From assembly GCA_039815685.1 (NCBI GenBank), contig JBCBYV010000002.1, positions 1-64,000 on the forward strand: DNA of 64,000 nucleotides, written 5' to 3'. Made by a program: the position numbers and the translations under genes. Below the pieces are notes generated by a model. It had not been told where the DNA came from and searched no databases. It worked only from the letters and a program-made list of their open reading frames with translations. The stretch is from Thermohalobaculum sp039815685. Its GTDB lineage: Bacteria > Pseudomonadota > Alphaproteobacteria > Rhodobacterales > Rhodobacteraceae. The first letter of the stretch is position 1. Every line of letters starts with the position of its first letter. Shown here one piece after another: positions 1 to 8,408 of this stretch.

Positions 1-2
1 AG

Positions 3-44
3 CCCGTGCGCCTCGTGCCCCGGATCGCAGGCGGCGTGGCATGA
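3..44 (+). CDS. 3' end of an upstream gene (partial)
   Basis: An open frame enters from the left edge and ends at a TGA that overlaps the ATG of the next gene as ATGA. Only about 13 residues are visible (ending RIAGGVA), too few to name a family. The ATGA overlap is the same translational coupling seen elsewhere in the window, so the glycosyltransferase that follows is probably not the first gene of its operon. Confidence 0.45.
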   Translation, partial: PVRLVPRIAGGVA

Positions 45-1189
45 GCGTGGCCGCGCCCCGCATCGCTTTCCTCGTCACCTCGCTCAGCGGCAGCGGCCAT
101 CTCGTGCGCATTCTCGCGCTGGCGGAGGCGTCGGCCGCCGCGGGGGCGCGGGTGCTGGTGCTCTCCGGCGGCCGGCCGCTCCGTCATCTGGCCGCACCGC
201 GCGTACCGCTCGTGCAGCTCCCTCCGCTGCTGGTGGCCGGGCGGGATTTCTCACGGCCGACCGATGCTGCAGGACAGCCGGCGGACGACGCGCTCATGAC
301 CGCGCGGAGCGATGCGATCGAAACCGCGCTGACGACCTTCGCCGCAGATGTGCTGGTGACGGAGACCTGGCCGCTCGGCCGACGGCGGCTCGATTCGGAG
401 TTCGCAGCGGCCGTGGGCGCCGCGCGCGCGGCACGGCCCTGCCTCAAGCTCTTTGCCTCGGTTCGCGACGTGCCGGAGCCGCCGTCGAGGCCCGACCGCA
501 TTGCCGGAGCCGCAGCGCGCCTGAAGGATGTTTTCGACGGCGTGCTCTGCCATGGCGATGCGGGGTTCCTGCCGCTCTCGGCAAGCTGGCCGCTCCCCGG
601 CGGCGGTCCGCCGGTTTGGCATACGGGCTATGTCGCAGCGCCGCAGCCCGTGCCAGCGCCACGCTCGGACGAGGTGCTGGTCGCCGTCGGCGGCGGTGAT
701 CTGGGCGCGACGCTGCTCGAGAAGGCCGCCACGGCCGCGACCCTCGGGCATCGTCCCTGGCGCCTGCGGGTCGGCGGACCCGCGGCCACGGCGCAGGCCG
801 CCGCGCTTGCCGCCCGGCACCCTTCCCCTGCCCTCCGTATCGAGGCCGCGGCGCCCGACTACCGCAGCCTCCTCGCAGGCGCCGCCGCAAGCGTCAGCCT
901 CGCGGGCTACAACACGGTGACCGATCTCGCGCCGCTTGACGTGCCGGCGCTGCTGGTACCGGACGAGACGGGCGGCGAGCGCGAGCAGGCCATCCGCGCC
1001 GCCGCCCTCGTGTCACAACCGGGCATCGCTGTCCGCGCGCTCGACACGCTGACGCCCGAGGGGCTTGCCGCTCTTGTCGAGGAGCTCGCCAGCGGTCCGC
1101 GCCGCCCTCCCCTCCCCCTCTCGCTCGACGGCGCCGCTGCGACGGCCGCGTTGCTGATGAAGTCGGCGCATGCCGAGGAGGACGCATGA
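41..1189 (+). CDS. MurG-like glycosyltransferase (GT28 C-terminal type)
   Basis: 382 residues with two Rossmann-like halves (GT-B fold). The N-terminus has a strand followed by a glycine-rich turn (FLVTSLSGSGHL), as in MurG and UGT-type enzymes. The C-terminal half carries GYNTV at about residue 289 and a downstream GEREQ, matching the sugar-nucleotide binding pattern of GT28 C-terminal domains. It probably transfers a sugar from a nucleotide donor; acceptor and product cannot be read. It overlaps the genes on both sides by four bases (ATGA), so it is part of an operon with the methyltransferase after it, perhaps for a surface glycan or glycolipid. It is too divergent to be MurG itself and no cell-wall genes lie nearby. 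Confidence 0.75.
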   Translation: MSVAAPRIAFLVTSLSGSGHLVRILALAEASAAAGARVLVLSGGRPLRHLAAPRVPLVQLPPLLVAGRDFSRPTDAAGQPADDALMTARSDAIETALTTFAADVLVTETWPLGRRRLDSEFAAAVGAARAARPCLKLFASVRDVPEPPSRPDRIAGAAARLKDVFDGVLCHGDAGFLPLSASWPLPGGGPPVWHTGYVAAPQPVPAPRSDEVLVAVGGGDLGATLLEKAATAATLGHRPWRLRVGGPAATAQAAALAARHPSPALRIEAAAPDYRSLLAGAAASVSLAGYNTVTDLAPLDVPALLVPDETGGEREQAIRAAALVSQPGIAVRALDTLTPEGLAALVEELASGPRRPPLPLSLDGAAATAALLMKSAHAEEDA

Positions 1190-1905
1190 CGGAGGCGACG
1201 AAGACGCCCCGCCGCATCCACGACACGGAGGCGCTCGGCAATACGCTTCGCGCGATCACCGAGCGCGCGGCGGTGGATCTCCGATACCTCCATGACGACC
1301 GGAGCCGGGCCCATATCCGCGCAGCCATTGCCACTGGCGGGCGGGTGCTCGACGTTGGCGGCGGCATGCGCGGCGCGCTCAGCGGCGTCGATGCGGCGGT
1401 GGAGACGCTCGACATCAACGACATCGAGGACAACCACAACCTCTTCCGCCCCGACATTCTTGGCGATGTATGCTCGCCATTCCCGGATTGGATGGCCGGG
1501 CGCTACGACGCGGTGATCGCGCTCGCCATCCTCGAGCATGTCTACGACCCGCCCGCCGCGGTCGCCAATTTCCGGCTGGCGCTGAGGCCCGGGGGGCGCC
1601 TCTTTCTCTATGTGCCGTGGATCTGGCGTTATCATGCCCCGCGAAGCCTGGTCTTTCAGGACTACCAGCGCCTTAGCCGGGATGGCATGGCCTACCTCCT
1701 GCGCGACTTCGAAGGCGTGACGCTCTACCCGCTCAGGGGCAAATACGCCGCGATGGCAAACCTCCTCAAATGGTGGAAGCCGGTCGTCGAGCGACGCTTC
1801 GGCGGACGGATCAACCGGCTGCTCGACGCCCGGGCCAGCGATTGGCGCAACACCATCCAGGCGTCCGGCTTCTTTGCCGAGGCCCGCCGGCCGGACGCCT
1901 CCTGA
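1186..1905 (+). CDS. class I SAM-dependent methyltransferase
   Basis: 239 residues. Motif I (VLDVGGG, residues 54-60) binds S-adenosylmethionine. An acidic residue follows in the next strand (TLDINDIED), and the DAVIALAILEHVYDP segment is the post-motif strand and loop of Methyltransf_11-type enzymes, followed by the LRPGGRLFLYVPW strand. The start overlaps the glycosyltransferase stop (ATGA), so both are co-translated and may modify the same sugar or lipid. The substrate is not evident. No membrane segment or signal peptide is seen, so the protein is expected to be cytoplasmic. Confidence 0.8.
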   Translation: MTEATKTPRRIHDTEALGNTLRAITERAAVDLRYLHDDRSRAHIRAAIATGGRVLDVGGGMRGALSGVDAAVETLDINDIEDNHNLFRPDILGDVCSPFPDWMAGRYDAVIALAILEHVYDPPAAVANFRLALRPGGRLFLYVPWIWRYHAPRSLVFQDYQRLSRDGMAYLLRDFEGVTLYPLRGKYAAMANLLKWWKPVVERRFGGRINRLLDARASDWRNTIQASGFFAEARRPDAS

Positions 1906-2042
1906 AGCGCAAGGCGGCACGGACGCGCGCGGCCCGTCATCTCGATTGCAGTCAGCAGTGAACCGTTCCGCGGCCCGGCCGCACAAACGCTATTCGCCGG
2001 GCAGAGAGCGCCCGGGGCAATGTCGTTGTGGAGGGCTGGAAG

Positions 2043-2195
2043 ATGAAGTGCAGAGAAGGCGATACCGATGCTCGCGACGCCATCGGGGCGAACGGCGGCG
2101 GCGTTTCGCCGGCTCGCTGGTTCTGGGCGCTGCTCTGGCCGCTACTCGCCTTGGCGCTGGTGGCCAGCGCCATCGGCGCACCGGTTCCGGTCTGA
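2043..2195 (+). CDS. small single-pass membrane protein (50 aa)
   Basis: ATG with a purine-rich stretch (GGAGGGCTGGAAG) just upstream opens a 50-codon frame. The first 24 residues are polar (start MKCREGDTDARD), followed by one clear hydrophobic helix from about RWFWALLW to VASAIG, then a short Pro/Val tail. The frame lies in an otherwise empty 468-base gap between the methyltransferase and the LacI gene, on the same strand as both. The polar-then-hydrophobic design is unlikely in random GC-rich sequence, but I recognise no family and function is unknown. Confidence 0.4.
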   Translation: MKCREGDTDARDAIGANGGGVSPARWFWALLWPLLALALVASAIGAPVPV

Positions 2196-2322
2196 TCCTT
2201 GATGAACGCCCGACGCTGCCGGCCCGAGCGGCGCGGCGGGCGATGCCGGTCGCGCTCGATATCATCCTGAGCACGCACCCGCGGAGAGGTCCCGGCCATC
2301 GGCGCGCGCGCCCGTCGACGCT

Positions 2323-2338
2323 TGATTGACGTACATCA
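2323..2338. promoter_or_regulatory. candidate LacI-family operator, copy 1
   Basis: A 16-base imperfect palindrome, TGATTGAC|GTACATCA, 36 bases before the LacI-family start codon. Six of eight positions pair between the half-sites. A near-identical element, TGATGGAC|GTACCTCA, precedes the transport operon at 3551-3566, and similarity continues into a GAATGCTGG / GGAATTGCTGG stretch after each. The placement suggests autoregulation plus control of the transporter by the same regulator. This is inference from the two copies. Confidence 0.55.
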
Positions 2339-2373
2339 GAATGCTGGCTATTCGAAGGGTCTGGAGAGGCCCG

Positions 2374-3399
2374 ATGAACAAGCCCACCGTCCACGACATC
2401 GCGAAGGAGGCGGGGGTGAGCCTGGCGACGGTAGACCGCGTTCTGAACGCGCGGCCGGGCGTGCGGGAGAAGACCATCGCCAAGGTGCAGGCCGCGGTCG
2501 ACCGGCTCGGCTATGTGCGCGACACCTTTGCCGCCAACCTCGCCCGCCAGCGGCAATACCGTTTCGCCTTCGTCCTGCCGGAGGGGCCCAACCAGTTCGT
2601 GGAGACGCTGAAGGCGGCGCTCGGCGAAGCGCGGGCCTCGCAGGTCGCCGACCGGGTGCTGCTGAAGATCGTGCCCGTGCCCGCACACGACCCGCATGCC
2701 ATCGTCCGAATGCTGCAACGGCTCGACACCTCGCGGCTCGACGGCGTGGCGATCATGGCACCTGAGACGCCGCAGCTGCGGGACGCCGTGGCGCGACTGA
2801 AGGAGGAGGGGCTGGCGGTGGTGGCGCTGGTCTCAGACCTGCCCAATGCGCCCCGGGACCATTTCGTCGGCATCAACAACGTGGCTGCCGGGCGTACCGC
2901 AGGGTTCCTCATTGGCCGCTTTACCGGCGGCACCGGCCAGATACTGGCCCTCACCAACTCCATGCGCTCGCGCGACAGTCTCGAGCGGAGACTGGGTTTC
3001 GACACCGTGATCTCGAGCGACTTCAGCGGCTTGAAGGTACGGCCGTCCATCGAATCCTTCGGCGATCCGGAGCGGATGGAGAGGCTGGTGCGCGATGCCG
3101 TCAGCCGCGGGCCCGGGCTCGTCGGCATCTACTCGATGGGCTCGGGCAACACGCGCCTCCTCTCAGCGCTGCGCGCCAGCGGCCGGCTCGGCGAGCTCGT
3201 CGTGATCGCCCACGAGCTCACCCCGCTCACACGCCGGGCGCTGATCGACCGTGAGATCGATGCGGTCATCATGCAGAACGTCGGCCATCTCGTACGAAGC
3301 GCCCTTCGCGTGCTGCGCACCCGCTGCGACGGGCTCCCGATCTTCGAGGCGCAGGAACGCATCCGTCTGGAGATCGTGACGCGCGAGAACCTCCCCTGA
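2374..3399 (+). CDS. LacI-family transcriptional regulator of the adjacent ABC/DhaK operon
   Basis: 341 residues. The N-terminal LacI helix-turn-helix is complete (TVHDIAKEAGVSLATVDRVL, residues 4-23), followed by a hinge and a periplasmic-binding-protein-like sensor domain from about residue 65. The start at 2374 is chosen because it gives the canonical N-terminus and has GGAGAG six bases upstream; an earlier in-frame ATG at 2326 would add 16 non-homologous residues. The gene precedes, in the same direction, an ABC importer and DhaK-type kinase operon, and matching palindromes lie before both transcription units. The effector is likely the transported sugar or polyol, or its phosphate. Confidence 0.88.
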   Translation: MNKPTVHDIAKEAGVSLATVDRVLNARPGVREKTIAKVQAAVDRLGYVRDTFAANLARQRQYRFAFVLPEGPNQFVETLKAALGEARASQVADRVLLKIVPVPAHDPHAIVRMLQRLDTSRLDGVAIMAPETPQLRDAVARLKEEGLAVVALVSDLPNAPRDHFVGINNVAAGRTAGFLIGRFTGGTGQILALTNSMRSRDSLERRLGFDTVISSDFSGLKVRPSIESFGDPERMERLVRDAVSRGPGLVGIYSMGSGNTRLLSALRASGRLGELVVIAHELTPLTRRALIDREIDAVIMQNVGHLVRSALRVLRTRCDGLPIFEAQERIRLEIVTRENLP

Positions 3400-3550
3400 A
3401 GTCTCCGCCCGACCGGGAACATAGCGCCCTGCACGAACGGCTCGGGCGGCACGGATCGCCGCCGTTTCCGCACGCTCACGGCACCACCGGCGCGCATGCC
3501 CACCGCGCACGGCATGGCAGCCGGGACCGCGGCAGAACCGCCTCAGAAAA

Positions 3551-3566
3551 TGATGGACGTACCTCA
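3551..3566. promoter_or_regulatory. candidate LacI-family operator, copy 2
   Basis: TGATGGAC|GTACCTCA, an imperfect palindrome 111 bases before the binding-protein start. It matches the element upstream of the LacI gene in 14 of 16 positions, including the central GACGTAC and both outer TGA/TCA ends. It sits in the promoter region of the transport operon (gap 3400-3676). Confidence 0.55.
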
Positions 3567-3676
3567 GGAATTGCTGGACTCGACCGCCACCCCTCGCCTA
3601 GAAGCAATCAAGAGCAGCGCTCTGCGATGACGAGGCGTGCAACGGATCGCGCCCGCGACAAGGGAGGAGATCACTC

Positions 3677-4996
3677 ATGAGAAAGCAGCTTCTGGCCGTT
3701 TCGGCACTGGCCCTGGCGGCAGGCATGTCGAGCACGAGCGCGAAGGCGGATGAGCTCACGCTTTGCTGGGCCGCATGGGACCCGGCGAATGCGCTTATCG
3801 AGCTCTCGAAGGACTTCGAGGCGACGTCCGGCCACACGATGAACTTCGAGTTCGTGCCGTGGCCCAACTTCGCGGATCGCATGCTGAACGAGCTGAACTC
3901 CGGCGGCCAGCTCTGCGATCTGATGATCGGGGACAGCCAGTGGATCGGCCTTGGCGCCGAGGCCGGGCACTATGTGAAGCTCAACGATTTCTTCGATGCC
4001 AACGGCATCACGATGGACGATTTCATCCCCGCGACCGTCACTGGCTACTCCGAATGGCCGAAGGGGACGCCGAACTACTGGGCGCTGCCAGCCTTCGGCG
4101 ATGTGGTGGGCTGGACCTATCGCAAGGACTGGTTCGAGCGCCCCGAGTTGCAGGCCGAGTTCAAGGAGAAGTACGGCCGGGACCTCGGCGTGCCGAACAG
4201 CCTCGAAGAGCTCAAGGACATCGCCGAGTTCTTCCAGGGCCGTGAGATCGACGGCACCACCGTCTACGGTGCTGCGATCTACACCGAGCGCGGCTCCGAG
4301 GGCATCACCATGGGCGTGACCAACGCGCTCTACAACTATGGCTTCCTCTACGAAAACCCTGAAAGCCCTTATGAGCTGGAAGGGTTCGTCAACTCCCCCG
4401 AAGCGGTGGCTGGCCTCGAGTTCTACAAGGAGCTCTACGACTGCTGCACGGCACCGGGCTCTTCCGACTGGTACATGTCCGAGAACATCGACGCCTACAA
4501 ATCGGGCCAGGTCGCGCTCCAGATGAACTTCGCCTTCATCTGGCCGGGCGTCCACGCCGATCCCAATGTCGGCGGCGACCGCTCGGGGTACTTCCCCAAT
4601 CCAGCCGGCCCGGGCGGACACTTCGCCCAGCTTGGCGGCCAGGGCATTTCGGTCGTCTCCTACTCGGACAGCCAGGATGCGGCGCTCGAATACATCCAGT
4701 GGTTCGCGCAGCCCGAAGTGCAGGCCCGCTGGTGGGAACTCGGTGGCTACTCGGCCCTGCGGGCCGTGGTCGAGGATCCGGGGTTCGCTGCCAGCCAGCC
4801 CTATGCGCAGACCTTCCTCGACTCGATGGCGATCGTGAAGGACTTCTGGGCCGAGCCGGCCTATGCGTCCCTGCTCCTGCCGATGCAGGAGCGCATCCAC
4901 AACTACGTCATCGCGGGTCAGGGCTCGGCGCAGGACGCGCTCGACGGTCTTGTCAAAGACTGGACCGAAGTCTTCGAGGACGAAGGCAAGCTCTGA
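3677..4996 (+). CDS. ABC transporter periplasmic sugar/polyol-binding protein
   Basis: 439 residues with a Sec signal peptide (MRKQLLAVSALALAAGMSS..., predicted cleavage after SAKA). The mature protein starts DELTLCWAAWDPANALIELSK, typical of family 1 (MalE/UgpB-type) solute-binding proteins, and has the usual length. A strong AAGGGAGGAG ribosome site precedes the ATG. It captures substrate in the periplasm and hands it to the two permeases encoded next. The terminal DhaK-type kinase suggests a triose, tetrulose or small polyol rather than a disaccharide, but the ligand cannot be read. A long stem-loop follows the stop, as is common after the most abundant protein of such operons. Confidence 0.88.
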   Translation: MRKQLLAVSALALAAGMSSTSAKADELTLCWAAWDPANALIELSKDFEATSGHTMNFEFVPWPNFADRMLNELNSGGQLCDLMIGDSQWIGLGAEAGHYVKLNDFFDANGITMDDFIPATVTGYSEWPKGTPNYWALPAFGDVVGWTYRKDWFERPELQAEFKEKYGRDLGVPNSLEELKDIAEFFQGREIDGTTVYGAAIYTERGSEGITMGVTNALYNYGFLYENPESPYELEGFVNSPEAVAGLEFYKELYDCCTAPGSSDWYMSENIDAYKSGQVALQMNFAFIWPGVHADPNVGGDRSGYFPNPAGPGGHFAQLGGQGISVVSYSDSQDAALEYIQWFAQPEVQARWWELGGYSALRAVVEDPGFAASQPYAQTFLDSMAIVKDFWAEPAYASLLLPMQERIHNYVIAGQGSAQDALDGLVKDWTEVFEDEGKL

Positions 4997-5005
4997 AGCA
5001 GCGCT

Positions 5006-5032
5006 GGGGCCCGCCGCCTGCCGGCGGGCCCC
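5006..5032 (+). terminator. intercistronic stem-loop after the binding-protein gene
   Basis: Perfect 11-bp inverted repeat, GGGGCCCGCCG and CGGCGGGCCCC, around a 5-base loop, 10 bases after the binding-protein stop codon. No T-run follows, and the permease gene begins 78 bases later on the same strand. It is more likely a partial terminator or 3' mRNA stabiliser, raising binding-protein expression over the permeases as in the malE-malF spacer, than a full terminator. Confidence 0.6.
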
Positions 5033-5109
5033 GGTCTCCTCCGCCGGGCGCCTTGCGAATGGCGCCGACGCCGCACCTCGCCCGATCATAGCGCCGAGAG
5101 GGACGTCTC

Positions 5110-6057
5110 ATGTCCGAGACAGCCATGGACCGCGTTGCGAAGGCAACGCCCCCGAACGTTGCGCGGCAGATCAAGGGTCTCTCGGATCGGGCCATCGCCT
5201 GGATCTTCGTCGCGCCGACGATCTTCCTGCTCCTTGCGGTCAACATCTTTCCGCTGATCTGGACGATCCGGCTGAGTTTCACGAACTATCGGGCAAACCG
5301 GCCAAATGCGGATGTGAGCTGGGTGGGCCTGCGCAACTATGAGCGCATCCTGACCGACAGCGACATCTGGCTGACCATGCAGGCGACGGCGCATTTCCTG
5401 TTCTGGACCCTGTTCTTCCAGGTCCTGATCGGGTTCGCCCTAGCCTGGCTGATCAACAGAAAGTTCAGGGGCAACGATCTCTGGACGACGATCATCGTCC
5501 TGCCGATGATGCTCTCGCCCGCGGTCGTCGGCAATTTCTGGACGCTGCTGTATCAGCCGCAGATCGGGCTCTTCAACAACATCGTCGGCTTCCTCACCGG
5601 CACCGATCCGACCAGCTTCTCCATGATCGGCGATGTCCATCTCGCGCCCTGGGCGATCGTGATCGTCGATACCTGGATGTGGACGCCCTTTGTGATGCTG
5701 ATCTGCCTCGCGGGTCTGCGGTCGATCCCGGACTCGATCTACGAGGCCGCCGAGTGCGACCGAGCATCGAAGTGGCGGCAGTTCTGGACCATCACCGTCC
5801 CCATGGCCCTGCCGTTCCTGATGCTCGCCGTGCTCTTCCGCGGCATCGAGAACTTCAAGATGTTCGATCTCGTGGTGCAGTTGACGGGGGGCGGGCCGGG
5901 CAACCTGACCACCCTCACATCGATCGATCTAAAGCGTGAAGCATTCGAGAAATGGCGGACGGGCTACTCCTCGGCCTACGCCGTGATCCTGTTCGTGACC
6001 GTGTTCGGGCTGGCCTCGATCTACGTGAAGGCTCTGAACAAGGTGAAAGAGAGATGA
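5110..6057 (+). CDS. ABC transporter permease (MalF/UgpA type)
   Basis: 315 residues with about six transmembrane helices; the first spans roughly AIAWIFVAPTIFLLLAVNIF. The cytoplasmic EAA loop that contacts the ATPase is visible as EAAECDRASKWRQFWTITVP at about residues 215-235. It forms the membrane channel with the second permease, whose start overlaps its stop (ATGA). Length and topology are normal for the MalF-like partner in family 1 sugar importers. Confidence 0.88.
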   Translation: MSETAMDRVAKATPPNVARQIKGLSDRAIAWIFVAPTIFLLLAVNIFPLIWTIRLSFTNYRANRPNADVSWVGLRNYERILTDSDIWLTMQATAHFLFWTLFFQVLIGFALAWLINRKFRGNDLWTTIIVLPMMLSPAVVGNFWTLLYQPQIGLFNNIVGFLTGTDPTSFSMIGDVHLAPWAIVIVDTWMWTPFVMLICLAGLRSIPDSIYEAAECDRASKWRQFWTITVPMALPFLMLAVLFRGIENFKMFDLVVQLTGGGPGNLTTLTSIDLKREAFEKWRTGYSSAYAVILFVTVFGLASIYVKALNKVKER

Positions 6058-6992
6058 GCACCTTCTCCGTCACCGAGCCGAGCAGTCGACAGAAGTGGAT
6101 CGCGGGGCTTCTCGTCGTCACCTATGCGCTGATCACGCTCTTGCCGCTGCTCTGGATCCTCGCGACTGGCTTCAAGTCGTCTTCGGACGCGATCGCCTAT
6201 CCGCCCAAGGTCGTGTTCGAGCCGTCTCTCGAAGGTTACGTCAACCTCTTCACCACCCAGACCCGTCAGACCCAGGAGCATCTCGCGGCCAACCCTCCGA
6301 CGACCTGGTACGAGGAGATCGTCCACGACAAGGGCATGGTGATCGCGGGACCCAGCCGGTTCGGCGAGCGGTTCATGAACTCGGTGATCATCGGCTTCGG
6401 CTCGACCTTCCTGTCGGTCTTTCTGGGCACGCTCGCGGCTTACGCCTTCTCCCGCTACCGAATTCCACTCAAAGACGACCTGCTCTTCTTCATCCTGTCG
6501 ACGCGGATGATGCCCCCCATTGCCGTGGCGATCCCGATCTTCCTGATGTTCCGGTCCGTTGGGCTCAGCGACACGCATGCGGGCATGATCCTGCTCTATA
6601 CCGCGGTGAACCTCTCGCTGTCGGTCTGGCTCCTGAAGGGGTTCATCGATGAGATACCGCGCGAGTATGAAGAAGCGGCACTGATCGACGGCTACACGCG
6701 CTTTCAGGCGTTCTACAAAGTCGTGCTGCCGCAGGCGGCGACGGGCATCGCCTCGACGGCGATCTTCTGCCTCATCTTCGCGTGGAACGAATACGCCTTC
6801 GCCGTGCTGCTCACGAGTGGTACGGCACAGACGGCTCCGCCCTTCATCCCGACGATCATTGGGGTAGGGGGCCAGGACTGGCCCGCCGTGGCGGCCGGCG
6901 CGACGATCTTCCTCGTCCCGGTCATGGTCTTCACCATCGTCCTGCGCAAGCACCTCCTCAGGGGCATCACGTTCGGAGCGGTTCGGAAATGA
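6054..6992 (+). CDS. ABC transporter permease (MalG/UgpE type)
   Basis: 312 residues. The ATG at 6054 overlaps the previous stop and lies behind an AAAGAGAG ribosome site; an earlier in-frame ATG inside the upstream gene was not used. Six hydrophobic segments are visible and the EAA loop reads EEAALIDGYTRFQAFYKVVLP. Residues about 60-105 form an unusually long, polar periplasmic stretch after the first helix (VNLFTTQTRQTQEHLAANPP and onward), longer than in typical MalG proteins. It pairs with the permease encoded just upstream. Confidence 0.87.
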   Translation: MSTFSVTEPSSRQKWIAGLLVVTYALITLLPLLWILATGFKSSSDAIAYPPKVVFEPSLEGYVNLFTTQTRQTQEHLAANPPTTWYEEIVHDKGMVIAGPSRFGERFMNSVIIGFGSTFLSVFLGTLAAYAFSRYRIPLKDDLLFFILSTRMMPPIAVAIPIFLMFRSVGLSDTHAGMILLYTAVNLSLSVWLLKGFIDEIPREYEEAALIDGYTRFQAFYKVVLPQAATGIASTAIFCLIFAWNEYAFAVLLTSGTAQTAPPFIPTIIGVGGQDWPAVAAGATIFLVPVMVFTIVLRKHLLRGITFGAVRK

Positions 6993-7177
6993 ACGAGTTC
7001 GTCAGTGCACTGCTACGCTTGCGCCGCGGTCCGTGGGAGATGGTGGCGAGCATTCTGATCGCGGTCGGCGTCGTCATGCTCATGCAACCCTATGCGCTCT
7101 GGGCCTTCACCTACTCCTTCATCGTCACGCTGGTGGGCACGGTCATGTTCATCATCGTCAGCCACTTTCCAAAATGA
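6989..7177 (+). CDS. small two-helix membrane protein of the ABC operon (62 aa)
   Basis: 62 residues, starting by ATGA overlap with the second permease. Two hydrophobic helices are visible, about 16-38 (WEMVASILIAVGVVMLMQPY) and 40-60 (TYSFIVTLVGTVMFIIVSHF), with a basic N-terminus (LLRLRRG). I do not recognise a named family. Small membrane proteins sit at a similar place in rhizobial glycerol ABC operons (DUF2160 type), so an accessory transporter subunit is a reasonable guess. The tight coupling makes it very likely to be translated. Confidence 0.7.
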   Translation: MNEFVSALLRLRRGPWEMVASILIAVGVVMLMQPYALWAFTYSFIVTLVGTVMFIIVSHFPK

Positions 7178-7310
7178 CCGGGACCCGGAGAGCAGTCGCA
7201 TGGCGAACCGAAGACATCGAACGCCTCGACAGCCGCGTCGGACACGGCCCAAGCACCGCCCGGGCCGCAGCATGATCGAAGTGACGATTGGCCGGAGGTA
7301 ACGCCCCACC

Positions 7311-8408
7311 ATGGCAGAGGTCGTAATTCAGAACCTGCGCAAGGAGTTCGGGAACTTCACGGCGGTCCAGTCCTCGTCCTTCAAGATCGAGGACGGTGAG
7401 TTCTTCATGCTGCTCGGCCCGTCGGGCTGTGGAAAGACGACCACCCTCAGAATGATCGCAGGCCTCGAGCTGCCGACTTCCGGCGAGATCTACATCGACG
7501 GAGAGGAAGTCGGGCAAAGGCCGGCGAGCCAGCGCGACATCGCCTTCGTCTTCCAGATGTTCGCCCTCTATCCCCACATGAACGTCCGCAAGAACATCAG
7601 CTATCCCCTGGTCAGCCAGGGCATGCCCCGGGCGCAGGTCCGCGAGAAGGTCGCCGAGGTCGCGCGCATCCTTGGCATCGAGGGCATTCTCGACCGTCCT
7701 GTCGGCGGGTTGTCCGGCGGGGATCGCCAGCGCGTGGCGCTCGGCCGTGCCATCGTCCGCAACCCGAAATGCTTCCTGATGGACGAGCCGCTCGGCGCTT
7801 TGGACGCGGAGTTTCGCGAGCACATGTCCGAAGAGCTGCGGGCGCTTCACGACCGCATGGGGGCGACGACGGTCTACGTGACCCACGACCAACTCGAAGC
7901 GATGCAGATGGGCGACAAGATCGTCGTCATGAACCATGGCGTGATCGAGCAATTCGGAACGCCCCAGGATATCTACGACAAGCCGGCAACGATGTTCGTG
8001 GCCGAGTTCATCGGGTCGCCGCATATGAACTTCCTGAAGTTCCACGGCAGCCTCGAAGCTGGCGCGACGACAGTCGAGATGCACCACCAGACGCTCGGGA
8101 TCCCGACGCTCCGCGTGCCCTTCGATGGCGACATGGTCTACGGCGTTCGTCCGGAGCATGTCCGGCTCTCCGATGTCGCCGGCTACCGCGGGGAGATCGT
8201 GGCGACGGAGTATCTGGGCACGACGCAGATCGTCACGCTGACCACGCATAACGGCGAGGTGAAGGCACGGATCGCATCTGACCAGCCAGCGAGGGTCGGT
8301 GAGACCGTCGGCCTCGACTTCAACCCCGCCACCGTGACGCTCTTCGACAACCAGTCGGGGCACGCCATTCCGTCAGACCTGAACGAGGGGGTGCTCTCCC
8401 ATGGCTGA
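7311..8408 (+). CDS. ABC transporter ATP-binding protein 1 (MalK/UgpC-like)
   Basis: 365 residues. Walker A GPSGCGKTT, a Q-loop (FVFQMFALYPHMNV), signature LSGGDRQRVALGRA, Walker B CFLMDEPLGALD and the switch histidine (VTHDQ) are all present. A C-terminal OB/TOBE regulatory region follows from about residue 240. A GGAGG lies 13 bases before the start. It differs clearly from the next ATPase, so the importer probably uses an ATPase heterodimer, as reported for glycerol GlpS/GlpT systems. The 133 bases before it hold no convincing gene. Confidence 0.9.
   Translation: MAEVVIQNLRKEFGNFTAVQSSSFKIEDGEFFMLLGPSGCGKTTTLRMIAGLELPTSGEIYIDGEEVGQRPASQRDIAFVFQMFALYPHMNVRKNISYPLVSQGMPRAQVREKVAEVARILGIEGILDRPVGGLSGGDRQRVALGRAIVRNPKCFLMDEPLGALDAEFREHMSEELRALHDRMGATTVYVTHDQLEAMQMGDKIVVMNHGVIEQFGTPQDIYDKPATMFVAEFIGSPHMNFLKFHGSLEAGATTVEMHHQTLGIPTLRVPFDGDMVYGVRPEHVRLSDVAGYRGEIVATEYLGTTQIVTLTTHNGEVKARIASDQPARVGETVGLDFNPATVTLFDNQSGHAIPSDLNEGVLSHG

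Noticed and set aside
3671..5089. 472-codon minus-strand frame over the binding-protein gene
   Set aside because: The plus-strand protein has a signal peptide and family motifs; the antisense frame has none.
7200..7301. 33-residue Arg-rich ORF between the small membrane protein and the first ATPase
   Set aside because: Extreme Arg/Pro content, no ribosome site, and it ends before a normal GGAGG-led ATPase start.
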